A stretch of DNA of 64,000 bases, from positions 1 through 64,000 of the forward strand of contig JAKUCV010004442.1 in NCBI GenBank assembly GCA_028386065.3. Direction: 5' to 3'. This stretch comes from Turnera subulata (lineage: Eukaryota > Streptophyta > Magnoliopsida > Malpighiales > Passifloraceae). Of the stretch, positions 10,498-22,389 are shown piece by piece (position 1 is the first letter of the stretch; each line of letters starts with the position of its first letter). Below the pieces are notes generated by a model. That model made no database searches, had not been told where the DNA came from, and saw only the letters and a list, made by a program, of their open reading frames with translations. The position numbers and the translations under genes were made by a program.

Positions 10498-13400
10498 TTA
10501 CTCATGGCCATTGGGCAGGCCTTTCCAGTGTTTGATCCAATCTGCGTTTGGAATTACCTTACTGGTAGAGTATTGGAATCTTGGATGATAGGCCTTAATC
10601 CACCATGAAGCTCTGGCGAGGACAAGATCAAAGAGGGTATCCCACTGGGGCTGCTTTTTATTCAAGATGAGATCATTGTGAGCTAACCATAAGGACCAAA
10701 TAACAGCAGAGCCAATGACAAGCCAGCAACACTTAGGATGTTGATAACCGGCCGAGGAGGACCAAGAAGAAAACCAGAGGGTGCAGTTAGCAAGAGCGAT
10801 CCATTGGACGCCCCACCAATTACATATGCGTTGCCACAACAACCATGAAAACTTGCAGTGAAGGAAAAGATGAGATATGGATTCAATATGTTGAAGACAA
10901 AAAGGGCAGTGAGCATCACTTTGGGGGATGATTTGTCTACAGAGAAGAGCATCTCTAGTCGGGATGCCATTCCTGAAAATCAGCCACATGAAGAGTTGAA
11001 TTTTTGGGGGGAGAAAGGAGTACCAAACTAGAGGAATGGTAATGGGTGGGTGAGACAAATTGAGCAGTAAGTTATAGCCAGATTTGACGCTAAAACCCTT
11101 TTGCACATCAGGGGACCATACGAGACTGTCAGGTGAAGATGGGGATAGGATGCAAGCTTGTAGTTCAGTAAGAATAAGATGGCACTCCTCTCTTTCCCAA
11201 GAGTACAGAATTCTTCGCCAGGGCCAATCATCAATTGGGACGGCGGCAAATCTATGATGGTGGTCGGCAACTGAAGCACTGGGAGTCAAGGTATTTTGGT
11301 AGATACGACGAAAGCGAGATTGCAATGGGCCAAGAGGGCACCATTCATCTGACCAGAATTTAATTTTCTCACCAGAGCCAATCTTGAGAATAATATGATC
11401 CGTAGGAGGAAGAGAGGTCTGGCTAGCAGGGCTTGAAGAGAGGATTATATTTTTTCAAATAGGTGAGGATCTTGCGAAATTGAAATAAGGTTTAAGAGAG
11501 CTTGAAGGCAACCCGTATTTGGCAGTAATCAAATTGAAGCACTTAGCATGTGGGGAATTAACATACCTCCATTACCATTTAAAGAGGAGGGTCTGATTTT
11601 TTGCAAGGAGACACTCGATTCCAATTCCTCCAAGCCCTTTTGGCTTAGCAATTTTTGACCATGCTACAAGGCAAATCTTGTTGTGGTATGATGAACCATG
11701 CCAAAAGAAATCTCTTTGCAGCTTTACAATCTGTTTGACCACTGAATCTGGGATTTTGAAAAGAGATAGGAAATATAGTGGAAGTGAGGATAGTACTGAT
11801 TTTATTAGAGTCACCCTAGTTGCAACGGAAAGGAATTTTGCCTTCTAATATTGGAGTCTCTTTTTAATCTTCTCTATGATTGGGTTCCAGTTTGCTGCCT
11901 TGTGCATACAAGCGCCCAAGGGAAGGCCGAGGTAGTTAAGAGGCAGGAACTCAACTTTGCAGTGAAGTGCAAGAGCTAAATCATTCACACGGTCTGAATC
12001 TAAATTTATACCTGCGAGACCGCTTTTGTGAAAGTTGATGCTGAGGCCCGACAAGAGCTCAAAACATCGGAGGACACGTTTGAGATTTAGAAGGGAGTCA
12101 AGATTTGCATTGGAGAAGATTAGGGTGTCGTCTGCATATTGTAAAAAGGAAATTGAAGTGCCATGAATGGATAATTCATCAATGATCCCCAGAGATGCGG
12201 CCTGTGAGAGCATGGAGTTGAGCCCTTCAGAGGCAATGATGAATAAGAGAGGTGATAGTGGGTCACCTTGTTTAAGGCCTCTACTCATCTGAAATTTGAG
12301 GGATGGAGAACCATTAATGAGCACTGAGAGTTTGGAGGACTAGAGACAAGTTTTGATCCACGATATCCAAATGCTACCGAAGCCCATGGCATGGAGGACT
12401 TGAAGTAGGTAGTTCCAGGAGATGGAGTCAAATGCTTTGCAAAAATCAAGTTTCCAGATTACAGCCGGCTTTTTGAATTTTTTCAAACTGTGAACTGCCT
12501 CAGCTACAAGTAAGACACCATCAAGAATTAATCTTCCTTCCACAAAAGCAGTTTGATGGTGATTGATAATTTGAGGGAGGACGGGCTTGAGTCTCAATGA
12601 TAGAATTTTGGAGATGATTTTGTAAATCCCACTTACGAGAGTGATGGCTCTAAAATCATCGAAAGTTTCAGCAGATATTTTTTTGCAATTAGCGTGATGT
12701 AGGAGCAATTGAGCCCTTTTGGAATGGAACCTAAAGCAAAGAATTTGTTGGTCAGATCAAATAGGTCAGCCTTTAAGAATTCCCAACAACGCTTGTAAAA
12801 GAGGAAGTTGAATCCGTCAGGGCCGGAGCCCTTGTCACTGTCACAGGCCCAAACTGCAGATTTATTCTCTTCCATTGAGATAGGCTTTTCAAGCTCTCTA
12901 GTAGAAAGAGGATCGATCTTTGGGAATGAGATGTTTCCAATGCAAGGTCTATCAAGTTGAGGTTCACTGTAGAGGTTTGAGAAAAAATTGGCAGCCTCGG
13001 CTTTTATCTGGTTGGGGTCCTCTAAAAGTCTAGTGCCAACTTGAATGGATGATATTTTATTTTGTCGACCTCTCGAGCAAGCCGAGAGATGGAAGAAACA
13101 TGTGTTCCGATCTCCATCTCTGAGCCATTTAATGCGGGACTTTTTCCTCCAGGTGATAGCTTGTAGTTTACGTTCAGAGTGGAACTCATCTTTTTTTTCG
13201 GCTAGAGTGACAGACTCATGGGGGAGGAGGGCTCTTGATTCAGCCTCTAATTCCAGTGCTTCAATGTCCTGTTGTAGCTGTAATACTATCTTATCTGAAT
13301 GCCCAAAAACTGACTTATTCCAATATGCAAGTTCCTTGCGCAAGAGGCTTAGCTTCTTGAGGAGGTTGTATCTATGGGGAAGCTGATCATCGACTCTATC

Positions 13401-14172
13401 CCACATCTCCCGAGTAACTTTTTCAAAATCAAGAAATGTCCACCAGGCCGAGAGGGCTCTAAAGGGCTTGAAGCCCCAGTCAATACTGTCTTGGGACAAG
13501 ATGAGAGGCCAGTGGTCAGAGCTATTCCTGAAGCCCGATTTAAGACTGATTGAGGGGACTCCATTCTTGTTCGGCCATGGCCCTATCGATTCTACTGGCA
13601 GTAATCTTGTTGGCCCAAGTGAAACATCTATCAGTCAGGTTGAAATCGTAGAGGTGAAGATCAGACATGAAATTGTGAAGAGCATTAGATCCAGCCGTAT
13701 AGACTTTGCCACTTTTTCTGTCGAGGGGGCTTAAGGTTTCATTGAGGTCTCCAACGACTAGCCAAGGGGACTTGAAGGAGTTCTTCATTAGAGCAATTTC
13801 AGACCACATGGAGATCCTATCATCAGCATGAGGGGGCCCGTATACGCAGCAGATACATATGTTAACATTGTCTCGAACAAAGGATCCTTCAACTAAAATC
13901 CAGTTAGAACCCGATGTGCGATTTGAGCAAGAGAATGAGTTAGGTTCCCACTTGAATAATAAGCCGCCCGAGTTCCCAGAAGAGTTAATGGACTCAAAAT
14001 CAATAGTTTGCATATCCTAAAGCTTATGATAGAAGGAGGAATCAACCGAAGAAAGCTTAGTTTCACATAAAAAAATAAAGCTGGAGGAGTGCTTACGAGC
14101 GAGGGAGGAGACCTGAGTATGTTTGGAAACAGAGTTTGCTCCACGAATATTCCAAGAAATCAGGCTAAACAT
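10498..14172 (-). pseudogene. LINE ORF2: AP endonuclease, reverse transcriptase, zf-RVT
   Basis: ORF2 begins MFSLISWNIRGANS at 14172, the start of an AP-type endonuclease. VVGDLNETL near 13750 and a SRIDR motif near 13575 continue it. The RT domain follows: GSGPDGFNF near 12830, KLDFCKAFDSISW near 12430, LKQGDPLSPLLF near 12260 and the catalytic LQYADDTLIF near 12140. The zf-RVT region (PPKIQLFMWLIFRNGIPTR, then HCPFCLQHIESISHLFLHC) lies at about 10850-11010, ending at a stop at 10498. Several frame breaks (near 14000, 13530, 12700, 12330, 11830 and 11330) divide it. In active L1 this protein nicks DNA and primes reverse transcription at the target. Confidence 0.85.
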
Positions 14173-14207
14173 GGAAAGGACAAGTGCACTGCAGAAGTGG
14201 GATACAA

Positions 14208-16324
14208 TTATAACTCAGCTCGCGACATACTCCAATCGAAGTCCTCCTTTTCGACCAGAGCAGTTGCAGCAGAGAGTATACCTTTAGGGTTTTTTGAAGA
14301 GTCCCAACCGAGAAGAGAACCAACTTGGATGGTGCGTTTAGCTTCATCTCTGCAGAAGTAGATCGGGGTAAGTGTCTTGGCGGAGTTTTTGGTGGGGTTG
14401 GGAGTTTCCGAACTGGTGTTAGAAGCCAGGGGGATGGGGGAGTTGAGAGTCGTGCTATCGTCGTGTGTTTTGGTTTTGTGTTTCTTTCTTGTGGTAATTA
14501 AGGCAAATTGGGATTTTTTCTGGATAAGGTTACCGGAGAGGAGGGGAGGGGGAGAGGAGGAAGGTGATGAAGAGGTATTAAAAGAAGCCTTTGAGGACAG
14601 ATTTGGCGTAGATAGGTTATTAGATATCGTGGCAGATAAGGAGATGGCTGGGGAAATAAGTGAGAAGGTAGGTTGGGCTTTTATAGATTGATAAGGTGAG
14701 GTTGTGAAGTAGTTGGGCTTGGGCTTGGACTTGGGGAAAGATATAGAGAGATAGATATTGGGGAGTGACTGGGCTCGACAGATGGTGGGCTGAGGAGAAT
14801 AGGAACCATATGGTGCTGGAACGGAATTGTTAAAAGAAATATCAATAAAAGAGGATGGAGACCCACCAGAATTGGAGGCTGAATGGGAGGGACAGGATTG
14901 GGGTTGGGGCAGGCTGGACCCCGTTGAGAAGAAACCTGGGGAATGACAAGAATTAAGGGATTGTGAGAGCCCAGCTGTCAAATTTGGATTTGGTTGGGTG
15001 CATGTGTTGGAGGCATTGCACGAGGGGCCGACAGGGCAGTTTTGGGGTGTGTGAGAGGGCATGCTTGTGGAAGGAGCGTGCAACTGATTTACAGTTTCGA
15101 TGATCCTCATTAGTTTGAAAGGATCGGAGTCTTGTTTCCGGGGAGGAGCCGGGGTGCCGGTGGAGGTGGTGGCTTTGTTGTGAAGGGAAGGTGATGGTGT
15201 AGGAGATGGGACGAGGGATTTGGATTTTTTATGGAGGATAAGGGAATTGTAGGGAGAGCCATGATCATAGGTGATATTGGAAAAGGGAGAGGGTTCGAAG
15301 AGGGGTTGAGATATTTCATCAACATGGACTGTAAAAAAAGAATCATCAATGAGAACTGAAAAATTCCATAAAATTGGTTTGTGGACGGTACTAATGACAT
15401 AAAGGTAAGCAAAATCTAATTTTGTTTTGTTTTTAGTGACTGGTGCAACTCAGATGAGGGACCCAAATCGTGCAACAAGGGAATGAAAGAAGCCATGAGA
15501 CCATGCATGTAGGGGTATATCCTTGGCCCTGATCCAAACCTTTCGGTTCGAGGCACAATCATTCTTCTGCCAAGGTCTTAGAAGATCAAAGACAGAGGAC
15601 ACCCATGAGTGGTTGGCATCGATGAACGTTTTCAAGGTGGGGAGAGAGGGGAATTGAATGAGAACAGAATCACCTCCGAGGTCGCTAATGGTCATGCCCT
15701 CATGGCCATGGTCACGAAAGATTTTAGAAAGGCAAGTAAGGTCTAGTGGTTCTGAAAGAACACCGAAGGAACTTCTTGAAAGCCATTCGATTTCACTTGA
15801 AAGGGGAGTGAATGAGAGAGAGCCCTTTTCTGCAAGAGAGACAGGGTTAACGTTGGGGGTGGGTATGGATGATTTCAGTGTATCAACATAGGAATTGTGA
15901 CTAGGAGGTGGAGGTGGGGAGGGTGTCGGGTCTGATTTTGAGATGGGGGCGTTAGATATGGTGGGAGGAGATCGGCTTCGGACAATGAGTGCTTGCAGGA
16001 AACCATATTCAATTTTAACCCGGTTGATGGAGGAGATCAACTGTTGAACATCTTTGGATGCCTTAAATCTGACGAAGCCAAAATGTCTACCGTTTTTTGC
16101 GCGTTTTGCTGGGATATATGTGTCTACAACATCACAAAACTTGGAGAGGAAGTGATGGAAGTCAAAAGCTTCCAGCGGGTAGGTAGGTTGTCGATGTAAA
16201 GGCTGATGACACTCTGATTTTCAATGATGTTCTGGATACGCTTTTTGCTCCATTTGGGGAAGTGTTGGGGCTTGGGGAGATTGGTAGGTGTAGAAGAGGT
16301 GGGGGCTATCTCCACCTCAATCAA
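14208..16324 (-). pseudogene. LINE ORF1 with RRM domain
   Basis: ORF1 encodes an RNA-binding protein. The RRM starts with VISLYIDNLPTRW near 16210 and, after a frame break, continues HFGFVRFKASKDVQ near 16080. A DUF4283-like region follows (VWIRAKDIPLHAWS near 15520). The C-terminal half is rich in Ser, Pro and Thr and ends KEDFDWSMSRAEL at 14208. There are frameshifts near 16130, 15450 and 15110. The stop lies about 35 bases before ORF2, the normal L1 order. ORF1 would coat the LINE RNA. Confidence 0.8.
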
Positions 16325-16382
16325 TCAACCTAGATGTAATTGTTATATAAAGTTAAGGATAAATATGGAAAAATTTCAATTA

Positions 16383-16590
16383 TGTTATAAATATATAGTA
16401 AATAGTTGTGATTAATACTATGAAAATGGAAGATGAAGTAGTGAAGAAGAATTGAGATGAAGGAGGACAGGAAGCAAAGGAGCAAAGGCTGTGAATTTTT
16501 CGTCCACCTTTAATTGATGATGGTACATATCTATATATACAAAGAAAAATATCTTGGTAGGTGACATCCATTATTCCATGTTTTATAACA
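16383..16590 (-). repeat. copia 3' LTR
   Basis: 208 bp, TGTTATAAAT...TTTATAACA, with only a handful of differences from the partner at 25232-25439. On the plus side it is followed by CTCCCCCTT, the complement of the polypurine tract. Confidence 0.9.
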
Positions 16591-16599
16591 CTCCCCCTT
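16591..16599 (-). promoter_or_regulatory. copia polypurine tract
   Basis: AAGGGGGAG on the minus strand, directly before the LTR start. It would prime plus-strand DNA synthesis and fixes the orientation of the element. Confidence 0.8.
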
Positions 16600-16739
16600 G
16601 GATGTCATTTTATATTGGGTAGAATACGCTTGGGGAGAACTGCCTCATTAAAAAACCTTATCAAGAAAAACCCAGTGGGATAAAAACTTAGTGAAGGAAA
16701 AAAAATGCAGTGCGTATTCTACTTCCCCTCATTTTGGCA

Positions 16740-17720
16740 TCTCTTGATTGCTTGATGTCGTTGCATGCCAATCATCCTTGTCAACTTCTGGTGATATGCG
16801 CCTTATCCGATCACTTTTGATACATCACTACTTTAATTGGACAATGTAGGCAGCATTATCTTCATAATTTATTGTTGGAGCATCTTTCTTGCCATCTTGC
16901 TTTTGTGGTCCCGGTGATATAGCAATTTCATATGTAAAGTTGTAACAGATGTCCGTCTGTGCTTTATGTGGATCAAATAAAGGACCTGCATCTGCAAAAA
17001 ACTAACTACATTTTCTTTGGGCTTACAAGGTTAATATAATGCCATATCTTATTATAACCCAAAGATAAAAGTAAAATCATATCTTGCCAATAAGCTTATG
17101 GCAAAAGCTTCAAGCTTTATGTTACTAGCAATATAAATTTCACTTACATATGATACTTTAGGACCAATCTAATAGCACGGTATTTGGAAGCTTCTTTGGG
17201 AGTTCCAATCATAAATAAGTCTATCCATGCTAAAAAATGATTTAAATTATGTAAAGATCAATTCAGTTCTATTTTGTAATTTCCCGAGAATTAGTTGCTT
17301 CAGGCAACTTGGATCCTTCAGGGATCTTTCATGTATATATCATGACTTATGGATCCATAATAATAGGCTGTAATGGCATTCATTAGATGCATTTCTAATA
17401 CTTTTCATATACTGCAAGACTTATCAAAAGGAATTGCATCCACCACAGGGAAGTATATCTCCTCATAATTAATTACCAGGTAGTTCGGGTAAAACCATGT
17501 GCAACAAACCGTGCCTTATCTCTCATATTCTTTTCTGCACAAATTCCCATTTTATGACCAGTTGAATTTTACACCTTCTGGTGTATAGTCTACAGGTCCT
17601 GAAATTTCTCGCTTCGAGCGAGTCTAACACAGCCTTTAATCATGTTTCTCTATTTTGGCCATTCATACTGCTCCTATATTCGTCAAATGTAGGTTCATGA
17701 TCCTCATTTTATTTAGCGCT
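16740..17720 (-). pseudogene. copia RT/RNase H remnants
   Basis: Minus-strand reading gives recognisable copia RT. NYEEIYFPVVDAI near 17440-17475 and LEMHLMNAITAYYYGS near 17355-17405 match the conserved YEETYSPV and LHQMDVVTAYL regions. RNase H survives as INYEDNAAYIVQLK near 16830-16875. Stops and shifts occur in every frame, so no protein can be made. Hairpins with TTCNN loops overlap this coding remnant. Confidence 0.7.
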
Positions 17721-20437
17721 ATATATTAAATAAGACAAATATTCCGTCGACGGTTATTTTCACGTCGGGTCCATCTTATTTCTGACACTGTAATTGAGAT
17801 CTCATCATGCTCATTTATTTCAGGTACCTGAGTTACTTCTGGAACTTTATCAATTTGTGTCAGAAAACCTCTTCTGGAGAATTTTCCTCTTCTTGAGGAC
17901 TTTTAACTCAAACCTCTACTGGAGGCCATATTTTTCTTACTAGGGCCATCTTATCACATTTGCTCCTTTTTCTCTATTGAGAATTTCTTTTCTTTTTGGA
18001 ACCGAGTATAAACTATAGATTCATTTGCATACTTATATTGTTCTTCAGGAACATAAATTTAAACAGGAGCATTTGCAGCTGGTATATGGTCACATTTAAT
18101 TTAAATGTGTCTGGCAATTGCATATCAACTTTCCTGCAAATGAATCATCTTCTTTTGAACTTCAGGTTCACATATGAGGATCAACATTCATATATATTAT
18201 GCATTTCAACAAACTTGATCCAGCTGCTTCTTTCTCCCCCTGATGTTGGGTATACACACATATCGAATTATCAATAAGCAAATCTTGTTATAAATGAATC
18301 TCTAATCTTTTAGTCAATAGTCACAATAATGTTATGATTTGATGGAGATTACCCAACATCTATTCCCAACCTTCTTTAAGGACCAGATTAACTATGCTGT
18401 GGTGAAGCATAATATACTGTACAACCAACGGTCTGAAGATGGGAGATATTTTTTTATCATTAATCAATTAAAGGGGAGATCTTATCATGTTGGCTTGAAG
18501 CACTCAAGTGTTGCTGCATATAAAATACCATTTTCTCAAACAGTGATATTTCATCAATGGTCCTGCAATCAATTGTCAATATGGCCCAGATCTCTTTGGG
18601 TTTATTTCCAATGATATACATTCTCCATTAAAGAAACATACCAGCATTATCTAGACATATAGTCTAATAGCATAAGTAGGGACATATACCGCAAGTGGCT
18701 TAATTATTAAATCAGTGCGCACAATGCCAACTTGCGTCACATAATAGACCATCTAGTCGATGCATCGTAAAAATTACCTAGATGGTTAACACCGCGGATT
18801 TATCAGTCCGCGTTTATGTCCCTGAACTATTCTCAAACTTGCTGGTGATACTAGGCCATTTTCATCTTAGAAACGCCGTATAATAACTTTCGCAGCAAAC
18901 AAACTCATAGAAATTCATTGATTGTAAAACTTCTGGTTTTTCAATGAATGATCCAATAAATTTCATGCATCATTATTAACCCGGGATGGCCCATCCGGTC
19001 ATGCCAAACAATAAATCCATGAACCAACTTCAAGTTGGTGCCAGTTTCAGGCTGCGCAAGCTGTGTATTTAATCACTAAAAATTGCTTGCTCTAGGCTAG
19101 TGCATTCCAGCTTCTGGTTGGATATGTCAAGTTTCGATTACTCGACTGCTAGCTTCAGGCTAGCTATATATGTGACAGTTTTAGACTTATTTCTGCCACT
19201 CATGTCGGAAAAATCAAAATTATTAAGCAATAATTAATGTAGTGGCAAACATATCCAAAAAGCAAATCCTCAAGGATTGGAAAGCTTTGGAATAATCTGA
19301 AAAAAATACAGACTATCGAAAAATCTTCTAGATCTTTTCGGAGACAGAAAAAAGGGGTCCATATATGAAAACTGACACCTGGCTGTCTAAGCTCAGGCTA
19401 TAAGAAGGGGGGCGGTAGAGGCAGAAAGATACAGAAATCTTAACAAGATAACAATACAGAAAAACTCAACAAGACAAGAAAAATGCCTTCCCCAGCTACT
19501 GTTTTCTTTGTTGAGGGTGTCTCTCTAGGAAGGAGAAATAGGTTAGCCTATAGCATGGTGAATGAACAGCAGGGGAATTACCAAATGAGCTAGCAAGAAT
19601 TCCACGTTTGGTTTTTGTAGATGAGCTATATTCGTCTAGATTCTTTGTGACTCCAATGGAAGAAACTTTCTTCCTGGAGGACCAAGGCAATCTCAGGATA
19701 AATTTTTATGGCTCAGCTAACTCTATAATGTTTTTCATATCTGCTAGGATGTAGGAATTTCAGCTAGAGCCTTCATGTCAAATTTTAAATCAAAGCAGTT
19801 ATTATCAGGTTTCCATGATGGCTCGGAGCGTCCCAAGGGTGACTGGGTTACCACCTACATGGCCTAAGGTACGACTTTTATTGTGGAATTGCAGGGGTAT
19901 AGCATGAAGGTCTCAAGACTTTGTGCATACCTTAAGGGATCTGAAGAATCAGTACAAGCCTAACATGGTACTGATTACTGAGACACTGTGGCAAGCAGGA
20001 GAGAATCATGGTGTGATTCCACTTCGTTTTCCTCCAACGAATCGGTTTGAGATACCTGGAGAAAACAACAGGGGTGGTATGTGGTACTTCTGGAACGACA
20101 GTGTTAGGGTTGTAACAGCCCGGGTAAAATTTTTGATTTTTATCGGGACTGTAGAAGTCCTTTTACCGTGATTTACTGTTGAATTAATCTTGGGTAATTA
20201 ATTCAAGGCAAATCGGGAGTCGTTTTTCGAAACCGAGGGTTTTCCCGCGCTCGTGATTTTCCCGTGGATTTTTCGGAACTAAGTTGGTATTTTTCGGGTT
20301 TCGGAATTTCTCGGAAAATCACATCGGAAAATAACTAAAGAGGTATCTGTTATTTTCTGGTCCGGATCGGATTCGCCCGTAATGAGGACGAATTGTATTA
20401 TTGATTTCACATGTTAAATAGTAAATTTTCAGTTTAT

Positions 20438-20718
20438 AAAAGAAGCAGAACCGGGAGAAGGCAGCAGAGAAGAAGAAAAAAAGGAAGAAGAGAAGAAAAA
20501 AAAAGAGAAAAAGGAGAGAAAAAAAGAAAAGAGAGAAAAAGAAAAAAAAAAGAAGAAAAAAGAAAAAAAAGAAAGGAAGAAAACAATAAAAAAAAAAGAG
20601 AACAACCAATCAGAAAATTAGAAAAATAGAAAAAAAAGAGGAAAAAAAAGAAATCAGAAAAGAAAAAGAAGAAAATCAAAGAAAAAGAAAAGAAAATGAA
20701 AGAAAAAAAAAAAGAGGA
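20438..20718 (+). repeat. polypurine (A/G) tract
   Basis: About 280 bases that are almost wholly A and G on the plus strand (GAAGAAA, AAAAAGAG and similar). It lies within the solo LTR just before its GC-rich block. Such tracts can form triplexes and are slippage-prone. Confidence 0.85.
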
Positions 20719-22010
20719 GGAGTAACAGTTTGCCACCCGGAGCAGCCTCTCCACTGTTCACCTCAAGCCGATCCGCGCCGTGTCACGTGCCACCGCCACC
20801 ACCAGGAGGTTCGTCACGCCGGCGCGACCTCACCCATGTCGTCCCTGGCTCTCCCGTCGCCGGAGCAGCCGTCACGCGCCAACGACCCGCCGCGCGACCC
20901 GTGGATCCTATTCCATCACAGCTGCCGCCTCACGCCGTGCCGCCTCACGCCGTGCCGCCTCGCGCCGTCCTTCCGCCACCTTGGAGTCGCCCTCCCCTCG
21001 CGACGCCTGCACGGTTGCTGCCACTCGCGCTCGTCGCCCCTGTCGCCGCCGCAGCTGCTCAACCCGCCAAGGTGAGCAGATCCGAATTCGTCGACCCGTG
21101 TGTTTGCCGGGTCGCGAGTTTCAGTTTGGGCTGGTTTCCGGGTTGGGTCGTGGATGTGTTTGGGCCAGGTCCAGACAGGGCCGGGTTGGGCTCTTCCCGG
21201 GGCCCGGGCTTGCACTATTCACGATCGAGCCTGATTAATTAAAAAAAAAACAATTTACTTATATATATATTTATTTATACATAACCTGATATAAATTACT
21301 GCCAATTTAAATCTGGTATTTTTAATAAAAAAATAAATATATTTACTTTGATAAATAATTAAGTTTTGTTTTGGAAACTAATATTAAATTGGAAAAAAAT
21401 TATATATACCTTGAAAATAATTTTTGAAAATTTAATATGTATATTAATTCGACTGGAAAATTATGATTTTGTTATATGTATATAAATATGTATGTTTGAA
21501 ATTAAAGGTAATTATATTTTATGTTGGAAATATTATTATGTATATTTGGGAAAAAGATAAATACTTTATAAATATTTTCTGAAAATTATAAATAGGTTAT
21601 TATTTTTCTGGAAAATTATAGTGATTATTATTTTGGATAATTATAATTGTTTTATGAAAATATGTTTTAAAAAGAGTTTTAATTAAAGTATGGTACCGAA
21701 ATTATATTCGGATATACGTACGGTAATTATTTTCGGTAAATGGAAGTAATAAAGGATATGTAACCGGGATGGGATATTTCATAGTATTGGCATCATAGTA
21801 TACCGAATATGTGCATTTATGTGTATATATGGTTTTGTGGTATAGGTTTGGATATCGGGCAGTTTCCCGAGGAGCTGGCGTCGGACCGGTCATTGTTTCC
21901 GAAGTTGAGTAATCGGCCAAGGTGTGGATGAATTTCCTTCAATATATTCCTATATTACTCGGTTATCGTGTTTGTTGATATTTGCATGTAGCATTGTTGT
22001 GGTTTGGTTC

Positions 22011-22389
22011 GGGATGTCTATCCCGTGGTCTTGATTGTTGTCGGGATGTTTATCCCAGTATTTGGTATTTTGGTATTTTTGGGATGTTTTTCCCCGTGAT
22101 GATTTTTCTGTGTCTTTTGGAATAAGTATAATGAATTAATAATAAATTGTGACAAGGATTTCGATCCTTGGTATTTTTGGATGGGATGTCTATCCCGGTA
22201 TTTTGGTTAGGGATGTCGATCCCTGTGATTTGATTTTTAATGACGGTAATATAATTGTCATGTGGTAAGTAGAGGTACGACCGGATGGTTAGAGACTGTT
22301 TTGTGGTGGCCATGATCTGGGTTCGTGTGATATGCATGTCTATGCTTGGGAAGTCTATCCCAATTTGTTATATTTGGGATGTCTATCCC
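22011..22389. repeat. GGGAT-GTCT-ATCCC hairpin array in the solo LTR
   Basis: Eight short hairpins of the form GGGAT-4 nt-ATCCC or near variants, at 22011-22024, 22043-22056, 22081-22094, 22153-22170, 22183-22196, 22210-22223, 22348-22361 and 22376-22389. The fourth has a different stem around a TTCG loop (CAAGGAT-TTCG-ATCCTTG). Spacing is irregular. Stems are conserved while loops vary slightly. Confidence 0.8.

Larger units (their letters stand above)
10331..16325 (-). mobile_element. full-length L1-type LINE
   Basis: Minus-strand non-LTR retrotransposon of about 6 kb inserted in MITE B. The poly(A) tail is the T run at 10331-10341. A 19 bp target-site duplication, CAACCTAGAYGTAATTGTT, occurs at 10312-10330 and 16326-16344 with one mismatch. 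ORF1 (RRM type) and ORF2 (endonuclease, RT, zf-RVT) are both present but carry frameshifts and stops, so the copy is full length but inactive. The TSD matches MITE sequence present undivided in MITE A, which confirms the boundaries. Confidence 0.9.

Noticed and set aside
14377..14691. 104-codon plus-strand frame
   Set aside because: Antisense of the Ser/Pro-rich LINE ORF1 tail.
20730..21242. 170-codon and 152-codon open frames in GC-rich sequence
   Set aside because: Overlapping frames in a GC-rich part of a solo LTR; Pro/Arg/Ser-rich with no domain, so explained by base composition.
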